From Rossellomorea vietnamensis (GTDB lineage: Bacteria; Bacillota; Bacilli; Bacillales; Bacillaceae_B), in the NCBI RefSeq assembly GCF_008180615.1, contig NZ_VTEH01000003.1, forward strand, positions 189,685-253,684: DNA of 64,000 nucleotides, written 5' to 3'. Every line of letters starts with the position of its first letter. The first letter of the stretch is position 1. Shown piece after piece: positions 18,257-27,694 of this stretch. A program made the translations under genes and the position numbers. The notes beneath the pieces were generated by a model that had not been told where the DNA came from, made no database searches, and saw only the letters and a program-made list of their open reading frames with translations.

Positions 18257-21058
18257 ATGGTACCTCATAAAATAGTTGTAGTAGATTTAGAAACTACAGG
18301 TAACTCCCCGAAAAAGGGAGACAAAATAATTCAATTAGCTGCAATGGTGGTCCAAGATGGAGCTGTTGTAGATTCGTATACCACTTTTATGAATCCCGGT
18401 GTGAGGATACCTTCGTTTATAGAGGAATTGACCGGGATCAATGATGAAATGGTTAAGGACGCCCCTGAGTTTTCCGAGATAGCCCCAAAAGTTTTGGAGC
18501 TGCTGGACGGGGCTGTTTTTTGTGCTCATAATGTCCAATTTGATTTGGGATTTCTCCAGGCTGAGCTGGAGGAGGCCGGCTACAATACGTTTACCGGCCC
18601 TTCCTTTGATACTGTCGAGCTCGCGAAGATCACTCTTCCCACCGCGGACAGTTATAAACTGACGGAACTTTCCGATCGATTTTCCTTTAACCACAGCCGT
18701 CCGCATCAAGCTGATAGTGACGCATTGGTCACGGCAGAATTGCTTATCCATTTTATAGAGAAGCTTGCAGAACTTCCGCTCGTGACACTTGAGCATATGG
18801 AAAAGTTGTCCAATTGGCTGAAAAGTGATTTATCCCTGCTTTTTTCCAATATTCTTACCCAAAAGAGAAAATCGATTGAGGACATTGATCCGGAACTGGA
18901 GGTTTTCAGGGGAATCGCCATCAGAAAGAAGAAGGTTCAGCCTCACGTGCGTGTTGATGAATCAGAGGCGGCTTATCCAATAGAGGATGAGGATAAAATT
19001 GCTTTGTTGTCCACGGCCATATCTTCATTTGAGAAAAGGGAAGGCCAATTTTTGATGATGAATAAGGCTTATGAAGCGATGACAGAAAATAAGCACATCA
19101 TCATCGAAGCGGGTACTGGTGTGGGCAAGTCTTTAGGCTATCTTCTGCCTGCCATCCTGCATAGTAAGCAGGAAGAAGTTCCGGTGGTGGTGAGCACGTA
19201 TACCATTCAGCTTCAGGAACAGCTTCTGGAGAAGGAAGTTGGATTCCTTAGAGAGATGCTGGAATTCCCTTTTAATGCCGTTCTCTTGAAAGGAAAGAAC
19301 CACTACTTGAATTTGTTCAAATTTGAGCAGTCTTTGACAGAAGAAGAGAATCACTACGATATTGCTCTTACGAAGATGCAGATTCTTGTCTGGCTGACAT
19401 CAACTGAAACTGGCGATGTGGATGAGCTTAATTTGACAAGCGGCGGAAGATTATTCTGGAATAGAATCAGGCACGACGGCTGGCATATCAAAAAGGATCC
19501 ATGGATCGGCAGGGACTTTTATCTGCATGCCCGAAATCTTTCCAAGAGTGCCGACTTGATTGTCACCAACCATTCGATGCTGCTTGCGGATTTGGTGAGT
19601 GAAAGGCGGCTCCTTCCGGAATATGAGACAGTCATCATAGATGAGGCTCACCATCTGGAGAAGTCGGCGAGAAGCCACTTCGGCAAAATGATCGATTATC
19701 TATCAGTCAAGTTTGTCATTGGGCAGCTTGGGCTGATCGATCAAAATCAACTTTTGTTCAAAATGGAAAAAATGATAGAAAAATATTCACTTCAACCGAA
19801 ACTTCATTCTTTTGAGCTTGAACAGTATGTCAATGATTTTTACAGAGAAATAGAAGAATGCTTTTCGGTCATTACGTCTCTCTTCTTAAAGCAGGCAAAA
19901 AAGAGAAAAGGAATCCAAAAAATCCAAATGAGACTTACCCATTCGCTGTTGAATTCCAGTGAATGGAGACCGGCAATCATGTGTGTGGAACGAGTCGTCT
20001 CCGAAATGAAGAGAATCGAGGGAGAAATGGAAAGCCGGTTGGAAATGTTGAAGGAGAAAGAAAACTTCCTGGATGATTCCGAAAAGGCTTCCTTGGAGGA
20101 AATGTACAGCTTCCTTGTTGAATGGGTGGAACTAAGATCAAACTTGCGGGAAGTATTTATGTTTCCTTCAGATAACGATGTGATTTGGCTGGAAGGAGAT
20201 CTCCGCTCCTTGCCTAACAGCCTGTTGATCCAGTCTCAGCTTGCAGCAGTCGGGGAAAAACTAAAGAGTTCGTTTTTCGATCAAAAGAAATGTGCCATTA
20301 TGACCTCGGCTACATTGACTGTCCAGAATTCTTTCAATTATTTTAAGGAAGAAGTCGGTTTGTCACGCCATGAAGTGGACGCTGTCCGGATTTCTTCCCC
20401 ATTCAATTACAATGAGATGACCAAGCTGTTCATTCCAACAGATGTTCCTGAAATACAGAATGTGTCATTGGATGAATATGTTGAAGCCATTGCGACGCAC
20501 TTAATTGGTGTGGCTCAGGCAACGAAGGGCAGGATGCTGGTGTTATTCACCGCTTTTGATATGCTTCGAAAAACTCATGATTTAATGAAAGACAGCGGTT
20601 TGCTGGATGACTTCGTGTTGATGGCACAAGGAATTTCTGGGGGAAGCAGGACTAGGCTGACAAAGAACTTCCAGAGATTTGACAAGGCTATTTTATTTGG
20701 CACAAGCAGCTTTTGGGAGGGTGTTGATATTCCGGGTGAAGATCTGTCCTGTCTTGTGCTGGTAAGGCTGCCATTTTCACCGCCGGATGAACCCGTAGCA
20801 CAGGCAAAAAGTGATTTCTTGAAAAGCGAAGGGAAAAATCCGTTTTCTCAATACTCTCTGCCCGAAGCGATCCTCCGTTTCAAGCAGGGTGTCGGGAGAC
20901 TGATAAGACGAAACACGGATAGGGGAATCGTGATTGTATTCGACAGAAGGATTGTTACAGCCAGATACGGCAAGGCGTTCCTTGACTCCATTCCTGATAT
21001 GCCAGTCCGCCAGGGAGAGCTTCATGAAATGGTAGAATTGATCGAAGAGTGGCTGTGA
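18257..21058 (+). CDS. dinG: DinG-family helicase with N-terminal DnaQ-type exonuclease domain
   Basis: The 933-residue protein joins two activities. Residues 1-170 form a DEDDh 3'-5' exonuclease (VVDLETTGNS with D10 and E12; QADSDALV near 153). The rest is a superfamily 2, XPD/DinG-like helicase with Walker A GTGVGKS near 286-292, a DEAH box at 462-465, and the C-terminal SFWEGVDIPGE and QGVGRLIRR motifs. Length and layout match B. subtilis DinG (931). Unlike YpvA in this window, I see no four-cysteine Fe-S cluster between the helicase motifs. The family acts in DNA repair or replication restart; the exact substrate is not known. The ribosome site is weak. Confidence 0.93.
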   Translation: MVPHKIVVVDLETTGNSPKKGDKIIQLAAMVVQDGAVVDSYTTFMNPGVRIPSFIEELTGINDEMVKDAPEFSEIAPKVLELLDGAVFCAHNVQFDLGFLQAELEEAGYNTFTGPSFDTVELAKITLPTADSYKLTELSDRFSFNHSRPHQADSDALVTAELLIHFIEKLAELPLVTLEHMEKLSNWLKSDLSLLFSNILTQKRKSIEDIDPELEVFRGIAIRKKKVQPHVRVDESEAAYPIEDEDKIALLSTAISSFEKREGQFLMMNKAYEAMTENKHIIIEAGTGVGKSLGYLLPAILHSKQEEVPVVVSTYTIQLQEQLLEKEVGFLREMLEFPFNAVLLKGKNHYLNLFKFEQSLTEEENHYDIALTKMQILVWLTSTETGDVDELNLTSGGRLFWNRIRHDGWHIKKDPWIGRDFYLHARNLSKSADLIVTNHSMLLADLVSERRLLPEYETVIIDEAHHLEKSARSHFGKMIDYLSVKFVIGQLGLIDQNQLLFKMEKMIEKYSLQPKLHSFELEQYVNDFYREIEECFSVITSLFLKQAKKRKGIQKIQMRLTHSLLNSSEWRPAIMCVERVVSEMKRIEGEMESRLEMLKEKENFLDDSEKASLEEMYSFLVEWVELRSNLREVFMFPSDNDVIWLEGDLRSLPNSLLIQSQLAAVGEKLKSSFFDQKKCAIMTSATLTVQNSFNYFKEEVGLSRHEVDAVRISSPFNYNEMTKLFIPTDVPEIQNVSLDEYVEAIATHLIGVAQATKGRMLVLFTAFDMLRKTHDLMKDSGLLDDFVLMAQGISGGSRTRLTKNFQRFDKAILFGTSSFWEGVDIPGEDLSCLVLVRLPFSPPDEPVAQAKSDFLKSEGKNPFSQYSLPEAILRFKQGVGRLIRRNTDRGIVIVFDRRIVTARYGKAFLDSIPDMPVRQGELHEMVELIEEWL

Positions 21059-21137
21059 AATCCATTCGACTTTATCGGATAAATTTTCATGATTAACGTA
21101 CTCTAATTGTAGAGATAAAATAGGAGGTATGTTAGTC

Positions 21138-21968
21138 ATGAGAGGGTTTACGGCGGCGTTCCTGATGATAATGTTTTTTCTTTTATCAGAAGGGAATATA
21201 CTAGCAGCTGGTCCACAGGTGGACCTGAAGTTAAAACCAGACGAGTTTGCGTTGTCTTTCCTGCCTTTTGAAAAAGGGGAAGTTGCGGTTATCCACCTGC
21301 CGGAAGGTGTGAATTACCTGATCAACACAAGTACAAGCAGCCAGTCGGATTCGCTTTTTTCCATTTTGGATAAGTATGGAATCAAAAAGATAAAAGGAAT
21401 ACTTGTCACCGATAGTACAGAATATCATAGAGATGTTCTCAATAGGATTGCCGGACAATGGGGAGTGGAAGAAGTGCTGACAGGTGCAAAACTTGCTCCG
21501 GGTATCACTGGTTCGGAAGTGCCTGTGATTCCTCTGGAAAAAGGCACTAAGCATGCGCTAAATCAGAATGTTGCCATCGATGTCATGTTTGACGGCGGCA
21601 CGGAAAATGAAGGGCTGGATTTTTCTATCACTTCTTTGCCCCATCGTTTCCTTTGGCTGAGTTCTCATTCCCAGGAGGCAGAGAACTTATTAATGAATGA
21701 GCAGTTAAGTGATGTCAATATATTGAAGGTTCCGTTGTATAACAAAACGGAGTTATTATCGGAACGGCTGTTAAAACATATCGATCCGCAAACAGCTGTT
21801 TTTTACCGAGATAAGAAAAAATATATGAATACAGATCTTGTGGAACTTTTCCATGAGAGCTGGATTGATGTTTATTTTACAGGCCAGCATGGGCTTATCA
21901 CGATTAAATTCAATGAAAACAACTATGAAGTAATTACCTTTCCAGAGGAAAATCAGGTGCTTGGCTGA
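21138..21968 (+). CDS. Secreted or anchored protein with a degenerate metallo-beta-lactamase-like fold
   Basis: I do not recognise a named family. The 276-residue product starts with a hydrophobic signal segment (residues about 5-24). The following pattern of strand, INTS, alternating helix, GIKKIKGILVTDSTEYHRDVL and a later LWLSSH resembles the metallo-hydrolase domain found at the end of ComEC. The metal-binding HxHxDH is missing: the equivalent of THxDxDH reads TDSTEYH, so it is probably not an active hydrolase. I start at ATG 21138 because AGGAGG directly touches the upstream ATG at 21129. It is single, between dinG and ypmA. The fold assignment is inference. Confidence 0.6.
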   Translation: MRGFTAAFLMIMFFLLSEGNILAAGPQVDLKLKPDEFALSFLPFEKGEVAVIHLPEGVNYLINTSTSSQSDSLFSILDKYGIKKIKGILVTDSTEYHRDVLNRIAGQWGVEEVLTGAKLAPGITGSEVPVIPLEKGTKHALNQNVAIDVMFDGGTENEGLDFSITSLPHRFLWLSSHSQEAENLLMNEQLSDVNILKVPLYNKTELLSERLLKHIDPQTAVFYRDKKKYMNTDLVELFHESWIDVYFTGQHGLITIKFNENNYEVITFPEENQVLG

Positions 21969-22067
21969 CAGGCACTGCGAAAAGAGGACTGTTCAGACAG
22001 CCCCCTGCTGGAGTGTGTGTGGAATAGAATTGTTTTTGTTTGTTTGTGTTCGGATTTAAGTCCATTT

Positions 22068-22078
22068 GCTGTTATAAT
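22068..22078 (+). promoter_or_regulatory. Extended -10 promoter for ypmA-ypmB-aspB
   Basis: TGTTATAAT (TGnTATAAT) at 22070-22078 with no clear -35 box, 81 bases before the ypmA start codon. Confidence 0.5.
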
Positions 22079-22158
22079 GAGAAATGGTTCTAATGTTATT
22101 TTGCCTTAATACTGTTTCAATATTTATAACAATTTTTGTGAAGTTAGGGGGATTTTCT

Positions 22159-22329
22159 TTGGAAAGCAAAATCGAGGTTTTATCAACCGTCAAAATTCAG
22201 CATTCGCCTGATTTTTACAAAGTGGTCGATGCTTTAAATCGTACTCTGAAAGAAAGAGATCTGATGTTTGGACTTGCCTTGGATCCTGAAGATCAAGAAC
22301 AGGCAGTTTTTACAATCTATCGTACATAA
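22159..22329 (+). CDS. ypmA: YpmA, small conserved protein (DUF4264)
   Basis: A 56-residue protein identical in length and layout to B. subtilis YpmA; the function is unknown. The longer frame begins with a hydrophobic stretch at 22084, upstream of a good ribosome site. The TTG at 22159 has AGGGGGA 6 bases upstream and gives the conserved ESKIEVLSTVKIQHSPDF N-terminus, so I use it. ypmB follows after 12 bases. Confidence 0.85.
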   Translation: MESKIEVLSTVKIQHSPDFYKVVDALNRTLKERDLMFGLALDPEDQEQAVFTIYRT

Positions 22330-22341
22330 AGAAGTGGTGAA

Positions 22342-22815
22342 ATGAAAAAACTCATAATTTTCTCAGTATTAATTTTACTCCTAATGGCAGGAGCGGCAGC
22401 AGCCGTATTCCTGAATGCCAGATCCCCAGCTAATGAAAGGGCCGAGTCTGCTCTAATAAGGGCTGAAGCTGAAACCGAAATAACATCAACAGAGGATGTT
22501 GCTCTATACAATGGCAATAAGTCATATGTAGTCATTACAGGCGAAGATGCAGCCGGGGAAAAGATCATCCTATGGGTTCCTCAAAACGATGAAGAAATTA
22601 TCGAAAAAAAATGGGCCGATGGAATCTCGAAAGAAGATGCGATTAATAAACTAAATCAAGAAAACGATGTTTCCGATATTCTGTCTGTCAAATTGGGCAT
22701 GGAAAGTGTAGGACCCGTATGGGAAATGACGTATCTTGATGAAAATGAGCACCTGAACTACTATTACCTTCTCTTTGAAACGGGAGAATGGTGGAGGAAG
22801 ATTGAAAATCTCTAA
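22342..22815 (+). CDS. ypmB: YpmB, membrane-anchored DUF5590 protein
   Basis: The 157-residue product has one N-terminal membrane segment (residues 4-23) and an extracellular region of two PepSY-like halves, as in the YpmB/DUF5590 family. No catalytic motif is evident, and function is not established. It stands between ypmA and aspB as in B. subtilis, with AAGTGGTGA upstream of its ATG, and is probably co-transcribed with both. Confidence 0.87.
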   Translation: MKKLIIFSVLILLLMAGAAAAVFLNARSPANERAESALIRAEAETEITSTEDVALYNGNKSYVVITGEDAAGEKIILWVPQNDEEIIEKKWADGISKEDAINKLNQENDVSDILSVKLGMESVGPVWEMTYLDENEHLNYYYLLFETGEWWRKIENL

Positions 22816-22830
22816 TAGGGGGAAATGCAT

Positions 22831-24030
22831 ATGAAATTGGAATTGGCACATAGAGTCAGTGCTTTAACTCCATCTACAACCCTTGCCATTACGGCAAAGG
22901 CGAAAGAGATGAAATCACAGGGTATAGATGTTATAGGGCTTGGTGCCGGTGAACCGGACTTCAATACTCCTGACCATATTATGACAGCTGCGACTGATTC
23001 GATGTACGATGGACATACAAAGTATACTCCAGCAGGCGGTTTGCCACAATTAAAAGAAGCCATTATCAATAAATTTAAAAAGGATCAAGGTATTTCCTAT
23101 GATCCGTCGCAAGTGATGGTCACAAGCGGTGCGAAACATGGTTTGTACACTTTATTCCAGGTTCTTCTTAATGAGGGAGATGAAGTAGTCATTCCCACTC
23201 CCTACTGGGTCAGCTATCCCGAACAAGTAAAATTGGCAGGCGGCAGTCCTGTATTCATCGAAGGTAAAGAGGAAAATGAGTACAAAATAACTCCTGACCA
23301 GCTCAAAAATGCTGTTACAGACAAAACAAAAGCAGTCATTATCAATTCACCAAGCAACCCTACAGGCATGCTGTACAGCAGGGATGAACTGGAAGCTCTC
23401 GGCAGAGTCTGTCTTGATCACAATATCCTGATCGTGTCTGATGAGATTTATGAAAAGCTTGTTTATGGTGAAAATAGCCATGTTTCGATTGCGGAGATTT
23501 CACCTGAATTAAAAGAGCAGACGGTTGTCATCAATGGAGTATCAAAGTCACATTCCATGACAGGCTGGAGAATCGGCTATGCAGCAGGGGATGCACGGCT
23601 TATCAAAGCCATGACGAACCTTGCCAGCCATTCAACCTCCAATCCTACGACAACTTCGCAGCACGGTGCTATTGCCGCCTATGAGGGGACACAAGAGCCA
23701 GTCGAAGACATGAGGAAAGCCTTTCAGGACCGTTTAGGCATCGTCATTGAAAAGCTGAATGCAATTCCAGGGTTCACCTGCATTAAACCACAGGGAGCAT
23801 TTTATCTTTTCCCCAATGTAAAAGAAGCCGCGTTACTAACCGGGCATGAGTCGGTTGACGACTTTACGAAAGCTCTGCTTGAAGAAGCCAAGGTGGCCGT
23901 TATTCCAGGATCCGGTTTTGGTTCGCCTGATAATATACGGTTATCATACGCAACATCTCTTGATTCTTTTGAAAAAGCATTAGAGAGAATCCATTCTTTT
24001 GTTAAGGGTAAAATGGAGCAATCAAAATAA
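22831..24030 (+). CDS. aspB: Aspartate aminotransferase
   Basis: AspB interconverts aspartate and oxaloacetate with glutamate/2-oxoglutarate, using pyridoxal phosphate. The 399 residues show the class I aminotransferase motifs GLGAGEPDFNTP, NSPSNPTG, SDEIYEKL, the PLP lysine in VSKSHSMTGWRIGYAAG, and GSGFG plus RLSYA near the C-terminus. ATG 22825 is also possible, but AGGGGGAA ends just before it, whereas ATG 22831 has it 7 bases upstream and matches the family start. asnS follows behind its own promoter. Confidence 0.96.
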   Translation: MKLELAHRVSALTPSTTLAITAKAKEMKSQGIDVIGLGAGEPDFNTPDHIMTAATDSMYDGHTKYTPAGGLPQLKEAIINKFKKDQGISYDPSQVMVTSGAKHGLYTLFQVLLNEGDEVVIPTPYWVSYPEQVKLAGGSPVFIEGKEENEYKITPDQLKNAVTDKTKAVIINSPSNPTGMLYSRDELEALGRVCLDHNILIVSDEIYEKLVYGENSHVSIAEISPELKEQTVVINGVSKSHSMTGWRIGYAAGDARLIKAMTNLASHSTSNPTTTSQHGAIAAYEGTQEPVEDMRKAFQDRLGIVIEKLNAIPGFTCIKPQGAFYLFPNVKEAALLTGHESVDDFTKALLEEAKVAVIPGSGFGSPDNIRLSYATSLDSFEKALERIHSFVKGKMEQSK

Positions 24031-24043
24031 AAAGCAGGTTCAG

Positions 24044-24062
24044 GCGGCAGATTTTCTGCCGC
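24044..24062 (+). terminator. Hairpin after aspB, possible terminator
   Basis: An 8-bp perfect stem GCGGCAGA / TCTGCCGC with a TTT loop, 14 bases after aspB. There is no T-run, so termination is uncertain. A second hairpin, CACCCCT ... AGGGGTTG, follows at about 24077-24112. Confidence 0.45.
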
Positions 24063-24099
24063 TTAATCTGATGAATCACCCCTTGCTGTGTTTTCTCTG

Positions 24100-24128
24100 T
24101 TGCTAGGGGTTGGGTGGATATGTATAAT
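24100..24128 (+). promoter_or_regulatory. Promoter of asnS
   Basis: TTGCTA (24100-24105), 17 bases, TATAAT (24123-24128), 50 bases before the start codon. There is no T-box sequence between it and asnS. Confidence 0.7.
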
Positions 24129-24177
24129 AAAAAGAAATTGATACATAAGTGTGTTGAGTTTTTGGAGGGAATTAAAC

Positions 24178-25470
24178 GTGAAAACAACAATTGCAGAAGT
24201 AAATAAGCATGTTGGAGAAGAAGTGACGATCGGTGCTTGGCTGGCAAACAAAAGATCAAGCGGCAAGATTGCCTTCCTTCAACTTAGAGATGGTACAGGC
24301 TTCATTCAGGGTGTTGTCGTCAAGAGTGAAGTCGAAGAGGAGATTTTTCAGAAGGCGAAGTCCATCACTCAGGAGACATCTCTATATGTCACTGGTGTGA
24401 TCCAGGAGGACACCCGCTCTCCTTTCGGCTATGAGATGCAGGTGAAAAGCCTTGAAGTCATCCATGAGGCTGTTGATTATCCTATTACACCGAAAGAACA
24501 TGGTACAGAATTCTTGATGGACAACCGTCATTTATGGCTGCGTTCCCGCCGCCAGCATGCAGTAATGAAGGTTCGGAATGAAATCATCCGTGCAACCTAT
24601 GAATACTTCAATAAAGAAGGTTTCGTCAAAGTGGATCCTCCTATACTGACAGGAAGCGCTCCCGAAGGAACATCGGAGCTTTTCCATACGAAGTATTTCG
24701 AGGAAGATGCTTACCTTTCTCAAAGCGGACAGTTGTATATGGAAGCAGCGGCAATGGCTCTTGGAAAAGTATTTTCTTTCGGACCTACTTTCCGTGCTGA
24801 AAAGTCAAAAACCCGCCGCCATTTAATTGAGTTTTGGATGATAGAACCTGAAATGGCTTTTTATGAGCATGAGGACAGTCTTAAAGTACAGGAAGAGTAT
24901 GTATCCCATATTGTACAATCAGTGCTTGAAAACTGTAAACTGGAATTGGAAAGATTGGGACGCGATACTTCCAAGCTTGAAAATATCAAAGCACCTTTCC
25001 CGCGTATCACATATGATGATGCAGTTAAATTCCTTCAGGAAAAAGGATTTAATGATATAGAGTGGGGAGATGATTTTGGCGCTCCTCATGAGACGGCCAT
25101 TGCTGAAAGCTACGATAAGCCGGTATTCATCACCCATTATCCAACTTCCCTGAAGCCTTTCTACATGCAGCCGGATCCAAATCGTGAGGATGTTGTTCTG
25201 TGTGCGGACTTGATTGCCCCAGAAGGGTATGGAGAGATCATAGGGGGGTCCGAGCGTCTGCATGACCACGATATCCTCAGTCAGCGCATCGAAGAGCATG
25301 AGCTGGATCCTGAGGCGTACAAATGGTATTTGGAACTGCGCAAATACGGTTCAGTTCCTCACTCAGGGTTTGGCCTTGGACTCGAGAGAACTGTGGCATG
25401 GATCAGCGGCGTTGAACACGTGCGCGAAACGATTCCATTCCCAAGATTATTAAACCGTCTATATCCTTAA
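24178..25470 (+). CDS. asnS: Asparaginyl-tRNA synthetase
   Basis: AsnS charges tRNA-Asn with asparagine. The 430-residue product is a class IIb synthetase: an N-terminal OB-fold anticodon-binding domain ([20 protein letters not shown], about 22-41), motif 2 [21 protein letters not shown], and motif 3 [15 protein letters not shown]. The length equals that of B. subtilis. The start is GTG 24178, with TGGAGGGA 7 bases upstream; the longer frame begins inside the promoter. It is a single transcription unit with a terminator after it. Confidence 0.97.
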   Translation: MKTTIAEVNKHVGEEVTIGAWLANKRSSGKIAFLQLRDGTGFIQGVVVKSEVEEEIFQKAKSITQETSLYVTGVIQEDTRSPFGYEMQVKSLEVIHEAVDYPITPKEHGTEFLMDNRHLWLRSRRQHAVMKVRNEIIRATYEYFNKEGFVKVDPPILTGSAPEGTSELFHTKYFEEDAYLSQSGQLYMEAAAMALGKVFSFGPTFRAEKSKTRRHLIEFWMIEPEMAFYEHEDSLKVQEEYVSHIVQSVLENCKLELERLGRDTSKLENIKAPFPRITYDDAVKFLQEKGFNDIEWGDDFGAPHETAIAESYDKPVFITHYPTSLKPFYMQPDPNREDVVLCADLIAPEGYGEIIGGSERLHDHDILSQRIEEHELDPEAYKWYLELRKYGSVPHSGFGLGLERTVAWISGVEHVRETIPFPRLLNRLYP

Positions 25471-25486
25471 TAGATGGAAGCATTTA

Positions 25487-25525
25487 AACGACTGCCTTGC
25501 GATTGATTCCTTGGCGGTCGTTTTT
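25487..25525 (+). terminator. Terminator of asnS
   Basis: A 10-bp stem AACGACTGCC / GGCGGTCGTT is followed by a run of Ts, 16 bases after the stop codon. Confidence 0.85.
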
Positions 25526-25803
25526 ACTTGTTCTTTCGAAAACTTTGTTTTTATTATTCAGAAGTCAGAAGAATACCTCCATATTTCTCCAGAGATAAAT
25601 TGGCAAGCAAGAAATAAAGCTGTTCCCAATTCAGAGAGGTAAGCAAAAGTATCCAGGAGATTATATAAGGCGATTAAGGAAATCCGGCCTTTCTTCATAA
25701 GGAGGAAACCTGGAATTGTTTTGCTTTGACTAGTGATTGCGTATACCTTGAACTGGTAAAAGTACTTTTGTAGTCTTTTCCATGTTCAGTGTTTCTTTCA
25801 TCA
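25526..25803. other. Intergenic region with no gene seen
   Basis: AT-rich sequence between the asnS terminator and the dnaD promoter. I see no ORF with a ribosome site and no strong hairpin. Confidence 0.4.
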
Positions 25804-25812
25804 TGATATACT
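25804..25812 (+). promoter_or_regulatory. Extended -10 promoter of dnaD
   Basis: TGATATACT (TGnTATACT) 22 bases before the dnaD start codon; TTCAGT 16 bases upstream of the -10 is a weak -35. Confidence 0.5.
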
Positions 25813-25833
25813 ATTATTTGAGGTGGACGTATT

Positions 25834-26541
25834 ATGGATTATAAACAATTAATGGTAAGCTGGCTGGAAGAGGGGACTATCAGTATCCCTCAGCTGCTTC
25901 TTTCCAATTACAATAAACTCGGTTTGAGTGAATCAGAATTTGTTTTGCTTCTTCAAGTTTACTCCTTTATCGATAAAGGCAACGATTTTCCTACTCCTGA
26001 AGAACTTTCCTCCAACATGAGCTTTTCGAGTGAGGAGTGCTCCTCGATTCTCAGAAGGCTCGTGCAAAATCAATTCATTTCAATAGTGGAAGGCAATTCT
26101 TCCAGTGGAATTCTTTATGAGCAATACACATTGAAACCGCTCTGGTCAAAACTTGCTGAATTTGTGGTAAATGAAAGCAAAGGAGAAGGCATGGAAAAGG
26201 CTCTTCTGGATGAAACAGATTTGTATACCGTTTTTGAACAGGAATTCAGCCGGCCGCTTTCCCCATTGGAGTGCGAGACACTTGCCATGTGGGTTGATCA
26301 AGATGAACATAATGCTGTCATTATTAAGGCGGCACTGCGGGAAGCTGTCATATCCGGGAAACTGAACTTTCGGTATATCGACCGAATCCTGTTTGAGTGG
26401 AAAAAGAACGGTGTTAAAACCATTGAACAAGCCAAAAAGCAGGGAGAAAAGTTCAGGCCGCATCAAAAACAGCAAATATCCTCACAGTCTTCTCAATCTG
26501 ATAAAAAAACTGTCCCTTTTTATAACTGGCTCGAACAGTAA
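25834..26541 (+). CDS. dnaD: Replication initiation / primosome protein DnaD
   Basis: DnaD helps load the replicative helicase with DnaB and DnaI at oriC and at stalled forks. The 235-residue product (B. subtilis 232) has an N-terminal winged-helix oligomerisation domain (residues 1-100) and a C-terminal DnaD DNA-binding domain (about 130-200) with the conserved FEQEFSRPLSPLECETLAMW and YIDRILFEWKKNGV stretches. The tail is rich in Gln and Ser. GAGGTGG precedes the ATG. In B. subtilis dnaD, nth and ypoC are an operon; here a terminator and a 200-bp repeat separate dnaD from nth. Confidence 0.95.
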   Translation: MDYKQLMVSWLEEGTISIPQLLLSNYNKLGLSESEFVLLLQVYSFIDKGNDFPTPEELSSNMSFSSEECSSILRRLVQNQFISIVEGNSSSGILYEQYTLKPLWSKLAEFVVNESKGEGMEKALLDETDLYTVFEQEFSRPLSPLECETLAMWVDQDEHNAVIIKAALREAVISGKLNFRYIDRILFEWKKNGVKTIEQAKKQGEKFRPHQKQQISSQSSQSDKKTVPFYNWLEQ

Positions 26542-26553
26542 ATATCTGCTAAG

Positions 26554-26591
26554 AAGGAGTGCCGTGGCAAGGCGGCATTCCTTTATTTTTA
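26554..26591 (+). terminator. Terminator of dnaD
   Basis: A 10-bp stem AAGGAGTGCC / GGCATTCCTT (one G-T pair) is followed by a T-rich tail. Confidence 0.8.
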
Positions 26592-26793
26592 AGGCTCTTT
26601 TCGTGAATTTTGTGGCTATTAGATATTAATTACGAAAGATAGCGGCATAATCAACAAGGAAAATTCTGTTAAACAAGATAGAAAAGAGCTTCTCTCTTCG
26701 TTTAGAGAAAAAAGCCTAGTATTCAGGGGGGAATCCGGCTTTTGGGATTTTTCCGAAAGCAACAATGGATGCGAAAAAAGGCTTTTTTAAACA
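26590..26793 (-). repeat. Interspersed repeat R1, copy b, inverted
   Basis: Reading the minus strand, it starts with AGCC(T)TTTTTTCGCATCC and TTGTTGCTTTCGG and ends TTCACGAAAAGAGCC, the same ends as copy a, in the opposite orientation. It has no ORF. It contains a perfect hairpin pair around 26688-26712 (AAGAGCTTCTCTC and following). Confidence 0.65.
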
Positions 26794-27043
26794 GAGGGTA
26801 AGAGGCTGAGGATTTTGGAACATAAATTTTTTAGACGTGCAGAAAGAAGCGGAATTAAGCTGGGGAACTCATTAGCTTGCTGAAGTGTGGACTTTCTGTA
26901 ACAAAAGACTTTATGCAGCCTTGATAAAAGTTTGAGGCATTTAGATTCTAATTAAACTCCCTGGCCTTTTAGAAGGGGACTGGGCGGAAATCAACTGCTT
27001 ATTACAGCAAAAAATCTAACAATCAATCAGTGGTGATTATTAT
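26794..27043. other. Region between repeat R1b and nth, nothing recognised
   Basis: Apart from two weak stem-loops, I see no gene or clear promoter. GGTGATT lies before the nth start. Confidence 0.35.
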
Positions 27044-27694
27044 ATGTTGAATAAAAGTCAAATAGAGTACTGCTTGACCGAAATGGAGAGAATGTTTCCT
27101 GATGCTCACTGTGAGTTAAACCATAGAAATCCCTTTGACCTCGTCATTGCCGTTCTTTTGTCAGCTCAATGCACGGATGTCCTGGTCAATAAAGTGACCA
27201 AAAGTTTATTTGAGAAATATAAAGAGCCGGAAGACTACTTAAAGGTCAGTCTGGAAGAACTGCAGCAGGATATCCGTTCAATTGGACTTTACCGAAATAA
27301 GGCAAAGAATATAAGAAGTCTTTGTGAGATTCTTTTGGAAGAGCATGCTGGGGAAGTCCCGCAAACAAGAGACGAGCTTGTCAAACTGCCAGGGGTGGGG
27401 AGAAAGACGGCTAATGTAGTAGTTTCTGTTGCATTTGGGGAACCCGCATTGGCCGTAGACACACATGTTGAAAGGGTCAGTAAAAGGCTGGCTATCTGCC
27501 GCTGGAAAGATAGTGTACTCGAAGTCGAGAAAACGTTGATGAGAAAGATTCCAAGAGAGAAGTGGACTGATACCCACCACCGCCTGATTTTCTTTGGAAG
27601 GTACCATTGTAAAGCCCAGTCTCCTCAATGTGAATTATGTCCACTTCTGGATCTTTGCAGGGAAGGCAAGAAGCGGATGAAGAGTAAGAAGTAA
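27044..27694 (+). CDS. nth: Endonuclease III
   Basis: Nth is a DNA glycosylase/AP lyase that removes oxidised pyrimidines. The 216 residues show the helix-hairpin-helix LPGVGRKTANVV with the catalytic lysine (GRK), the catalytic aspartate in VDTHVERVSKRL, and a C-terminal 4Fe-4S cluster of the C-x6-C-x2-C-x5-C type (CKAQSPQCELCPLLDLC). The stop codon shares one base with the ypoC start, so the two are translationally coupled. Confidence 0.97.
   Translation: MLNKSQIEYCLTEMERMFPDAHCELNHRNPFDLVIAVLLSAQCTDVLVNKVTKSLFEKYKEPEDYLKVSLEELQQDIRSIGLYRNKAKNIRSLCEILLEEHAGEVPQTRDELVKLPGVGRKTANVVVSVAFGEPALAVDTHVERVSKRLAICRWKDSVLEVEKTLMRKIPREKWTDTHHRLIFFGRYHCKAQSPQCELCPLLDLCREGKKRMKSKK

Noticed and set aside
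24031..24177. T-box riboswitch before asnS
   Set aside because: Only 146 bases with two simple hairpins; no T-box sequence (GGGTGGNACC) and no specifier loop.
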